DNA of 32,558 nt from Treponema sp. (GTDB taxonomy: Bacteria > Spirochaetota > Spirochaetia > Treponematales > Treponemataceae). How positions within the stretch are numbered: position 1 is the first letter of the stretch; each line of letters begins with the position of its first letter. The notes below the pieces were generated by a model, which was not told where the DNA came from, did not search any database, and saw only the letters and a list, made by a program, of their open reading frames with translations. The stretch covers positions 1 to 32,558 of the forward strand of contig JAKSTH010000015.1 in the NCBI GenBank assembly GCA_024402655.1. The letters are read 5' to 3'. The translations under genes were made by a program, and so were the position numbers. Shown piece after piece: positions 22,007 to 29,237 of this stretch.

Positions 22007-23416
22007 CTATTTAAGTTCAAAGGACTTAAAATCCATGGCACCGTCGCCTTCATAAGTAAAATACAAAGGTGACTTTCCACTGTGGATTTTAAGTTCCGAA
22101 GAAAATGCTTTCCACTGTTCACAAGGCTCTACTTTAATTTCTGAAACAACATTTCCAAATCTTTCATCTTTTACCACAAATTTTCCATTTCCACTTCCAC
22201 GAACCATAACCGAAATCTGTTTCGCAGTCTGAAAATCAAAATAACGGTAACCAGCTGTTGCTCCGTCCCGCATATTATTTATGTACTGATTAGGATTTTC
22301 TTCTCTGTCTTCCCCTTCCTGTGTAAATGCCGGATGCATTTCGTTCTGCTGGTCCGGCTGGCTTTCTGTGGTGCCGTGTTTGCTATAAAGATGGCAGGCA
22401 ATTCTAGCTTCGTAAGTTCCATTGTCTTTAAGAGGGCCTCCATTTAAACCGCAGGAAGTAACTTCTGCCTGATAAAATTTTTCTCCATCAAACTTAATTT
22501 CTTCTGCACATGCCTGGCGACTAAAAAAATGTCTGTTTGTCTGACGATGGTAGAACACATACCATTTGCCGTTTACAAAAGCCACACTTCCGTGAGTATT
22601 TCCACGATAATTTAATGCCTCTTTATTTCCATTTGCACCAATATCAGAATTACTTACCAGAACACCACCAAAACGGTAGTCTCCCAAAGGTGTGTCTGCT
22701 ACTGCCCAGCAAAGTTCATGCATCCAGGTAGAGCTGTAAATAAAATAATATTTGCCGTTTATTTTACGAACAGAACTTGCTTCAAAAAAAGGATGCTCTG
22801 CATATTCAGTGCCAGGTGCAGCAGTAATAATAGGAAGATTTTCTACAGGAGCACTTTTTACAGTAAGCATGTCTTTTTCCAGTTCCATTTTCTGGCTGTT
22901 TTTATCTACATTTGGCAAGTGGGCATAGCGGGGACTATTTCCAGAATAAAGATATATTCTCTGGTCATCATCAATAAAAATGCCAGGATCAAATTGGCGG
23001 GTATCGTTTCCTGTTCCAAGTGCACGACCATCTGGCCAGCGAACAAAACCAAGAAACTGATATTCCCCTGCGGGAGTGTCGCAAACAGCAACACCAATTT
23101 CTTTTAAAAAGTCCAGACAATAATAAAGATAATATTTTCCATCCAGACCCTGACAAACATCTGGTGCCCACAAAGCATGAGCTCCATCTGCATTTCGTGG
23201 ATCCTGGGTTTTCTTAAAAATTACACCTTCGTAACGCCAATCCGACAAGTCTGTTTCTGGAGCAGACCAGCAAACATAATCATTCTGGCAATAAACATCG
23301 CCGTTAAATTTGTCGTGACTACCATAAATGTAAAGACGGCCATTAAAAACTCGTGGTTCACCATCTGGAATATATTCATAACTTGGAAGATATGGATTAA
23401 ATACCTGTTTTTTCAT
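22007..23416 (-). CDS. Glycoside hydrolase family 43 with C-terminal beta-sandwich
   Basis: The 469-residue protein is a five-bladed-propeller GH43 enzyme, a family of arabinofuranosidases and xylosidases acting on plant hemicellulose. The N-terminal aspartate in YIPDGEPRVF (D18, catalytic base), HALWAPDVCQ, FDPGIFIDDD (pKa-tuning aspartate) and FFEASSVRKINGKYYFIYSS (catalytic acid glutamate) are seen. The last 120 residues look like a carbohydrate-binding beta-sandwich (GYRYFDF, ISVMVRGSGNGKFVV). No signal peptide, so it works on imported oligosaccharides in the cytoplasm. It overlaps the AlkD-like gene by four bases (ATGA) and has its ribosome site (AGGGG) inside that gene, so translation is coupled to a DNA repair gene. 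Confidence 0.88.
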   Translation of the reverse strand: MKKQVFNPYLPSYEYIPDGEPRVFNGRLYIYGSHDKFNGDVYCQNDYVCWSAPETDLSDWRYEGVIFKKTQDPRNADGAHALWAPDVCQGLDGKYYLYYCLDFLKEIGVAVCDTPAGEYQFLGFVRWPDGRALGTGNDTRQFDPGIFIDDDQRIYLYSGNSPRYAHLPNVDKNSQKMELEKDMLTVKSAPVENLPIITAAPGTEYAEHPFFEASSVRKINGKYYFIYSSTWMHELCWAVADTPLGDYRFGGVLVSNSDIGANGNKEALNYRGNTHGSVAFVNGKWYVFYHRQTNRHFFSRQACAEEIKFDGEKFYQAEVTSCGLNGGPLKDNGTYEARIACHLYSKHGTTESQPDQQNEMHPAFTQEGEDREENPNQYINNMRDGATAGYRYFDFQTAKQISVMVRGSGNGKFVVKDERFGNVVSEIKVEPCEQWKAFSSELKIHSGKSPLYFTYEGDGAMDFKSFELK

Positions 23417-24108
23417 TTTCTACCCCTGATTTTTAATGTATTTAAATATTCTTTCTGTTCTTTTGTTATACGAAAACTTTCTCTCGCTTTTTGAATTGCC
23501 TTATTATGAGTCCAGGAATCCAGCTTTTGTACTTTAATATATTCTATAGCAGCATCCCACTGTTTTACCAAAGCTTCAGCAAAAAACCAGGCTGTCATCA
23601 TATTTACATAGTATTCATTGGAACGAATATGTGCCGGCCATTCCAGATATTCCGGTTTAAAATCTTCATCTAAAAAAAGCTTCATAAGTAAAAGAATGCC
23701 GCAACGCTTTGCATAAGGTTTTTCATCATTTATCCACAAAGGCAATTTTGTAATAATTTTGTCTTTGTTTTTTGTAAACACCTTAGGATTAAGTCCGTCA
23801 CTTACAGCCCAGTTAGTAATGTATGGAAAAAAGTTTTCAAGTTCTGTAACACACTGGTCAAAATCTTTCATTTCATTTATGAGACAAATATGAAGTATAT
23901 TTTCTTCATGAAACTGATGTGGAACAGCCTTTAAAAATTCTGCTGTTACCTGTTCTGGCATTTTCCTGACCACAGGCAAAATCTTTTTATATTCAGGAGA
24001 CCGAATTCCTATAAAAACATCTCTTGGTTCAGTGGGAACAAGTTTTGCAATAAAGTCACCATATTTCTGATCCTGATGTTCAAATAAAACAGTCTGTATT
24101 GGTGTCAT
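23413..24108 (-). CDS. AlkD-like DNA alkylation repair protein
   Basis: The 231-residue helical-repeat protein belongs to the AlkD/AlkC-like DNA glycosylase family (PF08713, HEAT-like repeats), which removes 3- or 7-alkylpurines. FIGIRSPEYKKILPVVRK at the start, and the active-site-like segment ITNWAVSDGLNP (W100, D104) and AKRCGILLLMKLFL match. Residue D104 matches the position of the catalytic aspartate in Bacillus AlkD. AAGGAG is 5-6 nt before the ATG. It lies 26 bp after the alarmone synthetase gene and overlaps the GH43 start. Confidence 0.85.
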   Translation of the reverse strand: MTPIQTVLFEHQDQKYGDFIAKLVPTEPRDVFIGIRSPEYKKILPVVRKMPEQVTAEFLKAVPHQFHEENILHICLINEMKDFDQCVTELENFFPYITNWAVSDGLNPKVFTKNKDKIITKLPLWINDEKPYAKRCGILLLMKLFLDEDFKPEYLEWPAHIRSNEYYVNMMTAWFFAEALVKQWDAAIEYIKVQKLDSWTHNKAIQKARESFRITKEQKEYLNTLKIRGRK

Positions 24109-24134
24109 TTAATCTCCTTGGTTTAATATAAAAA

Positions 24135-25124
24135 CTAATCAATTAAATCATTTTGAAAACGAGAAAGATGTTCATAAGGCAAAATCAGGCGTCCTTTGTA
24201 AAAACCGCAGCCATCATTTACAAGACGGTTGTCTGCAGCAGCAAAAAGATTTACATCTACTTTAGCAAGTTCCAGCTGCTGTAAAAGCATGCCCCGTTCA
24301 AAAGCTTCATCAAAATAGATACACTGTCCTTCTGGAATAGATTCTCTTCTTGCCCGTTCCTGTTCCTGTCTTTTTTCATATCCTAAATGATTTGCAGGAC
24401 CAATTTCAGCATAATCATCCATTTCTTTTGTACGAAGCTGTACTTCTATATAACTGCGGGCATTGTTATCGTACAAAGTGATGTGTAAAGATCTGTAGCC
24501 CCGGTTATTTTCGTTAACAATGTAGTCTTTATAGTAAGGAACAACTTCGGGATTCATTAATGGTGAACTTAATTTTCCTTCTTGATTCAACATTTCAGGA
24601 CTGAATCCTCTCTGCTCCAAAAAAGCGGGCAGGGCATTTGCAATTTCATATAAATATGCCAGTTCAATTTCTTCTCTGTTTTCACCAGATTTTATATGAC
24701 AGCGTGGCATAGAAATAATAATTCTATAAGCAATTAAATCTCTAAACCGGGTAAGCTTATTTTTTATTTCTGCAACAGATGGAAATGCTTTATTTTCCTG
24801 ATAGTACTCTGAAACAAAACTTACAATTTTTCCGTTGAATTTTTCTTCTGCACGAACAAGACTTTTTATGCGGCCTTTAAAAGTAAAAGCCAGAAAAGGA
24901 TATTTTTCTGCCATGTACTTATAAAATTCCCGCAGTGTCTGAGACTGAACAGTAAGAAAGTCATTATGTTCAAGAAGTTCTTCCAGCTGAATTAAAAAAT
25001 TGCAGTGAATTAAATCCACAGGATTATTATTTTCTAATGAGGCTTTTTTTAAGTCTGAAGAATAAAGCTTAAGTATTTTTAATACAGTGTCGCCGTTATA
25101 AAGATAGTCGTTTAATGAAACCAT
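24135..25124 (-). CDS. RelA/SpoT-domain (p)ppGpp synthetase-like protein
   Basis: The 329-residue protein has no HD hydrolase, TGS or ACT domain and so is a stand-alone synthetase. The RelA/SpoT domain (PF04607) covers about 80-260: FKGRIKSLVRAEEK (the R-x-K-S-x-x-R nucleotide-binding stretch), RFRDLIAYRIII (R128, D129), NRGYRSLHI (206-215), YIEVQLRT (E227) and AEIGPANHLGYEK. A helical N-terminal part precedes it, and about 50 residues are inserted between RIII and RGYRSLH. It should transfer pyrophosphate from ATP to GDP/GTP. The ATG at 25124 lies 10 bp after the Dabb gene stop with no ribosome site, so it depends on coupling. Confidence 0.8.
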   Translation of the reverse strand: MVSLNDYLYNGDTVLKILKLYSSDLKKASLENNNPVDLIHCNFLIQLEELLEHNDFLTVQSQTLREFYKYMAEKYPFLAFTFKGRIKSLVRAEEKFNGKIVSFVSEYYQENKAFPSVAEIKNKLTRFRDLIAYRIIISMPRCHIKSGENREEIELAYLYEIANALPAFLEQRGFSPEMLNQEGKLSSPLMNPEVVPYYKDYIVNENNRGYRSLHITLYDNNARSYIEVQLRTKEMDDYAEIGPANHLGYEKRQEQERARRESIPEGQCIYFDEAFERGMLLQQLELAKVDVNLFAAADNRLVNDGCGFYKGRLILPYEHLSRFQNDLID

Positions 25125-25134
25125 TTTCAAAAAT

Positions 25135-25443
25135 TTAGTTAATTTCAAAATCAAGACATGATCTTGAAGCAGTATATGGTCTAACTTTTCCATCTGCAAC
25201 AGCAACATGTTCAGGATGTTTTGAATATCCTGCCAGTGCTTCTGCACTTTCAAAAGTAGAATCCAGCATTAAGTCTGCATTAGAAGAACCCAGACGACCT
25301 GTTGCATTTACTTTTATATCTACAAGACCTGGAATTTTTCCCTTTAAAGCTTCTAATCCTTCTTTAATTCCTTTTTTTACAGATTCTTTTTCTGCATCGG
25401 ATAATTCTGCTTTTAATGTCCAAAGAATAATGTGTTTTACCAT
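25135..25443 (-). CDS. Dabb-family (stress-responsive A/B barrel) protein
   Basis: The 102-residue protein is a dimeric alpha/beta-barrel Dabb domain (PF07876): MVKHIILWTLK, LEALKGKIPGLVDIKVNATG, SNADLMLDSTFESAEALAGYSKHPEHVAVA, and ending RSCLDFEI. The family carries small-molecule-binding or hydroxylating members, with no defined substrate here. AGAGG lies 8 nt before the ATG. It sits 59 bp after the DUF72 gene and 10 bp before the (p)ppGpp synthetase. Confidence 0.85.
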   Translation of the reverse strand: MVKHIILWTLKAELSDAEKESVKKGIKEGLEALKGKIPGLVDIKVNATGRLGSSNADLMLDSTFESAEALAGYSKHPEHVAVADGKVRPYTASRSCLDFEIN

Positions 25444-25502
25444 ATTTTTACCTCTTTTTAAAACTATACACTAAATAAACTCAGATAGAAATAGAAAATT
25501 TT

Positions 25503-26321
25503 TTAATTTTTTGCACCAGCTTCTCTAAGCAGTTCTTTAAGCTGTTTTGCATTTTTTGTCCCATGCCCTTTAGGATGATTATTAAAAAACACCTGACACT
25601 TCTTACCGGCATTTTCTATCATCTTTATAACAGGCACAAAAGAACTTAATTCCCCGCTGGTGTATTCATAATCGTATCTGGCACTGCCATTATTTTCACC
25701 TTCATTCACATACCAGGAATCTGCATTTCTGCCATGAAGCCGTAAATATGCCTGAGGGCCCATAAGTTTTTCGTAAAGACTGTTTGCAAATTCCACAGCA
25801 GGAAGATTTTTAAGATTCGGCATATCGCAAAACACAACAGGAACCTGCCTTTGAGCAAGTCCGTCAAAAACTGAATCTTTGAGCCACTCTCTGTGACGAA
25901 ATTCTACAACTACAGGAAAACCGCTAAATTCTTTTATTAAATCAGCCAGATAAAACCGATTTTCCCGATTATAATGAAAGCTTTGTGGAAACTGAAACAA
26001 AACAGAACTAAGTAAATCTTTTTCTAAAACAGATTTTACGGCATTTTGAAAAACTTCTGCATCCTCTTTCCACCCAGCTCCAATCTGATGTGTTAAACTT
26101 TGATGTGCCTTTATGCTAAAGTTCACTTTGTTTTCAGAGCGTTCCATAAAACCCTGCATCCGTTCCATAGTTGGCATGCTGTAAAAAGTATTATTCAGCT
26201 CCAGTGCATTAAACACCGTTGCATAATAAGAGAGAAAATCTTTTCTTGCTAAATCCTGGGGATAAAAAACTCCCTTCCATTCAGGATAATCATACCCGCT
26301 GGTACCAATAAGAACCGACAT
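25503..26321 (-). CDS. DUF72 (YecE-like) TIM-barrel protein
   Basis: The 272-residue protein is a DUF72 (PF01904) member: IGTSGYDYPEWKGVFYP at the start, FNALELNNTFYSMPT, FSIKAHQSLTH, LFQFPQSFHY, VVVEFRHREW and AYLRLHGRNADSWY. The fold is a TIM barrel with a conserved possible metal or phosphate site; function is unknown. TGGTATAAT (extended -10) ends 6 nt before the ATG, with no Shine-Dalgarno. First gene of the leftward stress-type run and divergent from the umuDC-like pair. Confidence 0.85.
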   Translation of the reverse strand: MSVLIGTSGYDYPEWKGVFYPQDLARKDFLSYYATVFNALELNNTFYSMPTMERMQGFMERSENKVNFSIKAHQSLTHQIGAGWKEDAEVFQNAVKSVLEKDLLSSVLFQFPQSFHYNRENRFYLADLIKEFSGFPVVVEFRHREWLKDSVFDGLAQRQVPVVFCDMPNLKNLPAVEFANSLYEKLMGPQAYLRLHGRNADSWYVNEGENNGSARYDYEYTSGELSSFVPVIKMIENAGKKCQVFFNNHPKGHGTKNAKQLKELLREAGAKN

Positions 26322-26327
26322 ATTTTT

Positions 26328-26336
26328 ATTATACCA
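26328..26336 (-). promoter_or_regulatory. Extended -10 promoter of the DUF72 operon (leaderless)
   Basis: TGGTATAAT on the minus strand with the ATG at 26321 after 6 nt. Divergent rightward elements TTGTCA (26371-26376), 16 bp, TATACA (26393-26398) may serve the umuD-like gene. Confidence 0.5.
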
Positions 26337-26425
26337 TTTGTTTTAAAATAAATTTTACCCTTGCCACTATTTGTCACCACGTGTTATTATACTATACATA
26401 CATTAACTATAATAGAGGTATACAA

Positions 26426-26731
26426 ATGATAACAGGTTTTCCAAGTCCTGCCCAGGGCTACGAGGATCATGGTTTTGATTTAAACACCCATTACATAAAA
26501 CATCCTGCATCTACTATTTTTATGACAGTTACCAGCAGCAATTACACCCACATGGGTATTTACTGCGGCGACCTGCTGATTATAGACCGGGCAAAAAAAT
26601 TAACACCAAATTCTCTGGTCATTTACGAAAAAGAAGGTGCTTTTGTCATAGGCCGTCTGTTTTCCATAAACGAACAGACAGTTGTAACTGGTGCCATAAC
26701 TCATGTAATCCATACAGTAAAGGAGAAATAG
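26426..26731 (+). CDS. UmuD'-like protein lacking the Ser-Lys catalytic dyad
   Basis: The 101-residue protein aligns with the C-terminal product (UmuD') of E. coli UmuD: MIT-GFPSPAQGYEDHGFDLN matches the E. coli sequence starting at G25, just after its C24-G25 cleavage site. HPASTIFMTVTSSNY aligns to HPSATYFVKASGDSM, so the catalytic serine (S60) is asparagine (N39); GAFVIGRLF aligns to GEFTVKKLQ, so the catalytic lysine (K97) is glycine (G76). It cannot self-cleave and needs no cleavage. AGAGGT lies 6 nt before the ATG. The umuC-like gene follows 20 bp downstream, so the pair should form a Pol V-type complex without RecA-triggered processing. Confidence 0.85.
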   Translation: MITGFPSPAQGYEDHGFDLNTHYIKHPASTIFMTVTSSNYTHMGIYCGDLLIIDRAKKLTPNSLVIYEKEGAFVIGRLFSINEQTVVTGAITHVIHTVKEK

Positions 26732-26751
26732 GTTTAAAAACCGAAATTTGT

Positions 26752-28008
26752 ATGATTTTACACGCCGACGGAAATTCTTTTTATGCTTCCTGCGAACAAA
26801 TCTACAGACCAGACTTGCGGAACAAACCTGTTGCCGTCCTTTCAAATAATGATGGCGTAATTATAGCGTTAAACCGGCAGGCTAAAGACTGTGGTCTTAA
26901 ACGAGGTGATTTATATTTTAAGGTAAAAAATCTTTGCCAGACTTATGGCGTAGAAGTTTTTTCCAGCAATTACACTCTTTATGCAGATATAAGCAAACGC
27001 ATAACTTCTATATATATGGAATATGCTCCAGAAATAGAAGAGTATTCCATAGATGAATCTTTTCTGTTTTTTAATAACTGTCATTTTTCTACAAAAGAAT
27101 GGTATGAAATTGGACATGAATTAAAGGAAAGAATCTACAAAGAAGTTGGCATGCCAATTTGTGTTGGGGCCGCTCCTACTAAAACTCTGGCCAAACTTTA
27201 TAACAAAAATGCAAAGTATCATAACGGTGTTTTTGTTTATGATTCTGCAAAAGTCGATTCCCTTTTAGAAAAAACTTCCTGCGAAGACATTTGGGGCATT
27301 GGTCATGCAAGAGCAAAAAAACTTTTGTATCATGGGGTGAAAAATGCACTTATGCTAAAGCACCTGCCTTTGGGAGAAGCTAACCGGCTTATGACATGCC
27401 AGGGGTTTGCAACAGTTCAGGAATTAAATGGCATTTCCTGCATAGACAAAGTAATTCGTACTAAAAAAGAAGTTATAACTTCCAGCCGTCAGTTTTCTAA
27501 AAAGATTTATGACTTAAAAACTCTGGAATGTGCTTTAGTGCAGTACACGGAACTTGCTGTAGAGCGACTGCGACAGCAAAAGAGCGAGTGCAAAGGAGTA
27601 AGCATCTTTCTTTCCACCTGCAATTATTATTCAGATAATTCTGACGAACAGTATTCTAACGGCGCGTATGTAGAATTGCCACGGCTCACCAGCTACACAC
27701 CAGATATTGTGAAGGTTGCAAGGGCTATTTTGCCTCATCTTTACAGACCAGGTTATGGTTTTAAAAGTATTCTGGTCACCCTTTTGCAAATATATCCTGC
27801 AGCGTACCAGGGAGAACTTTGGATAAACCCTTTGGATGATGTAAAAAAAAGGCAGCTTATGAAGAGTGTAGATTCCATCAGCTCAGAATTTGGTCGCGGT
27901 TCCATTACTCTGGCAAAAGCATTTGAAACTACAGGTTGGGAAATGAAAAGAGACTATTTAAGCCCCTGCTGGACAACCCGCTTTTCAGATTTTCCAAAAG
28001 TATTTTAA
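26752..28008 (+). CDS. umuC: UmuC-like Y-family DNA polymerase
   Basis: The 418-residue protein has the Y-family palm: HADGNSFYASCE (metal ligand D6, steric-gate Y11), IEEYSIDESFLFF (D101, E102), and VGMPICVGAAPTKTLAKLYNK. The helix-hairpin region reads CEDIWGIGHARAKKLL; the little finger holds VITSSRQFSKKI; the C-terminus (RDYLSPCWTTRFSDFP) is the UmuC-specific DUF4113. Length matches UmuC (about 420). It should carry out translesion synthesis with the UmuD'-like partner encoded just upstream. Its own ribosome site is weak, so coupling to the upstream gene is likely. Confidence 0.92.
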   Translation: MILHADGNSFYASCEQIYRPDLRNKPVAVLSNNDGVIIALNRQAKDCGLKRGDLYFKVKNLCQTYGVEVFSSNYTLYADISKRITSIYMEYAPEIEEYSIDESFLFFNNCHFSTKEWYEIGHELKERIYKEVGMPICVGAAPTKTLAKLYNKNAKYHNGVFVYDSAKVDSLLEKTSCEDIWGIGHARAKKLLYHGVKNALMLKHLPLGEANRLMTCQGFATVQELNGISCIDKVIRTKKEVITSSRQFSKKIYDLKTLECALVQYTELAVERLRQQKSECKGVSIFLSTCNYYSDNSDEQYSNGAYVELPRLTSYTPDIVKVARAILPHLYRPGYGFKSILVTLLQIYPAAYQGELWINPLDDVKKRQLMKSVDSISSEFGRGSITLAKAFETTGWEMKRDYLSPCWTTRFSDFPKVF

Positions 28009-28018
28009 TAGTACTTCA

Positions 28019-28339
28019 TTAAAATTCAGGAAAATTTCCTAAACAGTCTGACAGTTCCTGAGTAAAATCATAAAGGTCTTCATAATAACCATCTATAATT
28101 TCTTGAGCATATTTTTCATAAACTGGAATAATCTTTTCTGCAGGAATATGAACCAACTCTTCTTTGGCTTCGTCCATAAAAGAAGCAGGGCATCCATATG
28201 TATTTTTTAAAATCTCTGTAATAAGTTTTTCGGGAGTATTTTTTATTTCTTCTTCAGAAAACTTATTCCTTACTTCCAGATATGTTTTTTCATTATTTTT
28301 ATTAACATTAAAAAAGGATTTTATTTCTTCTTCGCTCAT
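28019..28339 (-). CDS. Small acidic protein of unknown function
   Basis: The 106-residue protein is acidic and helical (EEEIKSFFNV, EEELVHIPAEKIIPVYEKYAQEIIDGYYEDLYDFTQEL) with no transmembrane segment. I do not recognise a family; the shape is that of small cytoplasmic or immunity-type proteins, which is no more than a guess. AGGAG lies 7 nt before the ATG. An extended -10 (GTGCTATAAT, -10 at 28406-28401) stands about 60 bp upstream. It converges with umuC, 11 bp away. Confidence 0.65.
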   Translation of the reverse strand: MSEEEIKSFFNVNKNNEKTYLEVRNKFSEEEIKNTPEKLITEILKNTYGCPASFMDEAKEELVHIPAEKIIPVYEKYAQEIIDGYYEDLYDFTQELSDCLGNFPEF

Positions 28340-28400
28340 TTTATTCTCCTAATTTTTTACAGCCTTTATAACCCATCGTATGCTTCTTATAATCAAAAGT

Positions 28401-28436
28401 ATTATAGCACGAAAAATATTTTTTTCATGATATAAT
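28401..28436. promoter_or_regulatory. Divergent extended -10 promoters
   Basis: Leftward TGCTATAAT (28409-28401) for the small acidic protein gene, and rightward TGATATAAT (28428-28436) for the SDR gene. The rightward one is 6 nt before the SDR ATG, predicting a leaderless transcript; the leftward gene has a normal leader and ribosome site. Confidence 0.6.
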
Positions 28437-28442
28437 ACCTTT

Positions 28443-29237
28443 ATGGAAAAAATTATTGTTATTACAGGTGGAACTTCTGGTATTGGTCTTTCGACCCTTA
28501 ATTGCTTTGTAAAAAATGGATACAAAGTTTATGAACTTAGCCGCAGAGAAAAAGGTGAAAACACCAGTGCTGTTCATATTCCTACAGATGTTACAAAAGA
28601 AGAACAGGTTCGTAATGCCATTAACTTTATTTTGGAAAAAGAAGGTAAAATCCATCTGTTAATTAACAATGCCGGTTATGGAATTTCTGGTGCCATAGAA
28701 TTTACAAGTGCCGAAAAAGCAAAACAACAGTTTGATGTAAATTTCTTTGGCATGGTAAATGTTAATCTTGCAGTATTACCGGTTATGAGACAACAAGGCT
28801 TTGGAAAAATTATTAATATAAGTTCCGTAGCTGCTCCAATTGCAATTCCATTTCAGGCTTATTATTCTGCTTCTAAAGCTGCAATAAAATCATATTCCAT
28901 GGCACTTGCAAACGAAGTAAAACCTTTTGGAATTCAGGTTTCCACAATTCTTCCTGGCGACATAAAAACCGGCTTTACAAATGCAAGACAAAAAATTATA
29001 CAGGGAGATGACATTTATAATGGAAGAATAAGTCGTTCTGTTGCCGTTATGGAGCATGACGAACAGAATGGTATGTCGTCGGATACTGCAGGTAAAATGA
29101 TTTATAACATTGCCATCAGAAAAAAAATAAAACCAGTTTATACCTTAGGCTTAAAGTATAAACTGGTAATTTTACTGACAAAAATCCTTTCCGAAAGAAT
29201 GATTAACTTTATTGTAAGATTGATTTACGCAAAATAA
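28443..29237 (+). CDS. Short-chain dehydrogenase/reductase
   Basis: The 264-residue classical SDR has the cofactor motif TGGTSGIG (8-15), NNAG (75-78), and catalytic S128, Y141 and K145 in ISSVAAPIAIPFQAYYSASKAA (split here at the S and YxxxK). The C-terminal 25 residues are hydrophobic and basic (YKLVILLTKILSERMINFIVRLI), suggesting membrane association. Substrate unknown, perhaps a lipid or sterol-like alcohol. No Shine-Dalgarno; extended -10 6 nt upstream. The stop codon abuts that of the convergent VIT-domain gene with no base between them. Confidence 0.88.
   Translation: MEKIIVITGGTSGIGLSTLNCFVKNGYKVYELSRREKGENTSAVHIPTDVTKEEQVRNAINFILEKEGKIHLLINNAGYGISGAIEFTSAEKAKQQFDVNFFGMVNVNLAVLPVMRQQGFGKIINISSVAAPIAIPFQAYYSASKAAIKSYSMALANEVKPFGIQVSTILPGDIKTGFTNARQKIIQGDDIYNGRISRSVAVMEHDEQNGMSSDTAGKMIYNIAIRKKIKPVYTLGLKYKLVILLTKILSERMINFIVRLIYAK

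Noticed and set aside
22718-23494. Several plus-strand frames opposite GH43 and its junction with the AlkD-like gene
   Set aside because: No ribosome sites or recognisable domains; GH43 motifs on the minus strand are clear.
24135-25443. toxSAS-type toxin-antitoxin made of the RelA/SpoT protein and its upstream gene
   Set aside because: The upstream protein is an ordinary Dabb domain and the run contains other housekeeping-like genes.
26341-26425. LexA/SOS box upstream of the umuD-like gene
   Set aside because: I saw only a CACGTG hexamer and promoter-like boxes, no match to a known LexA operator.
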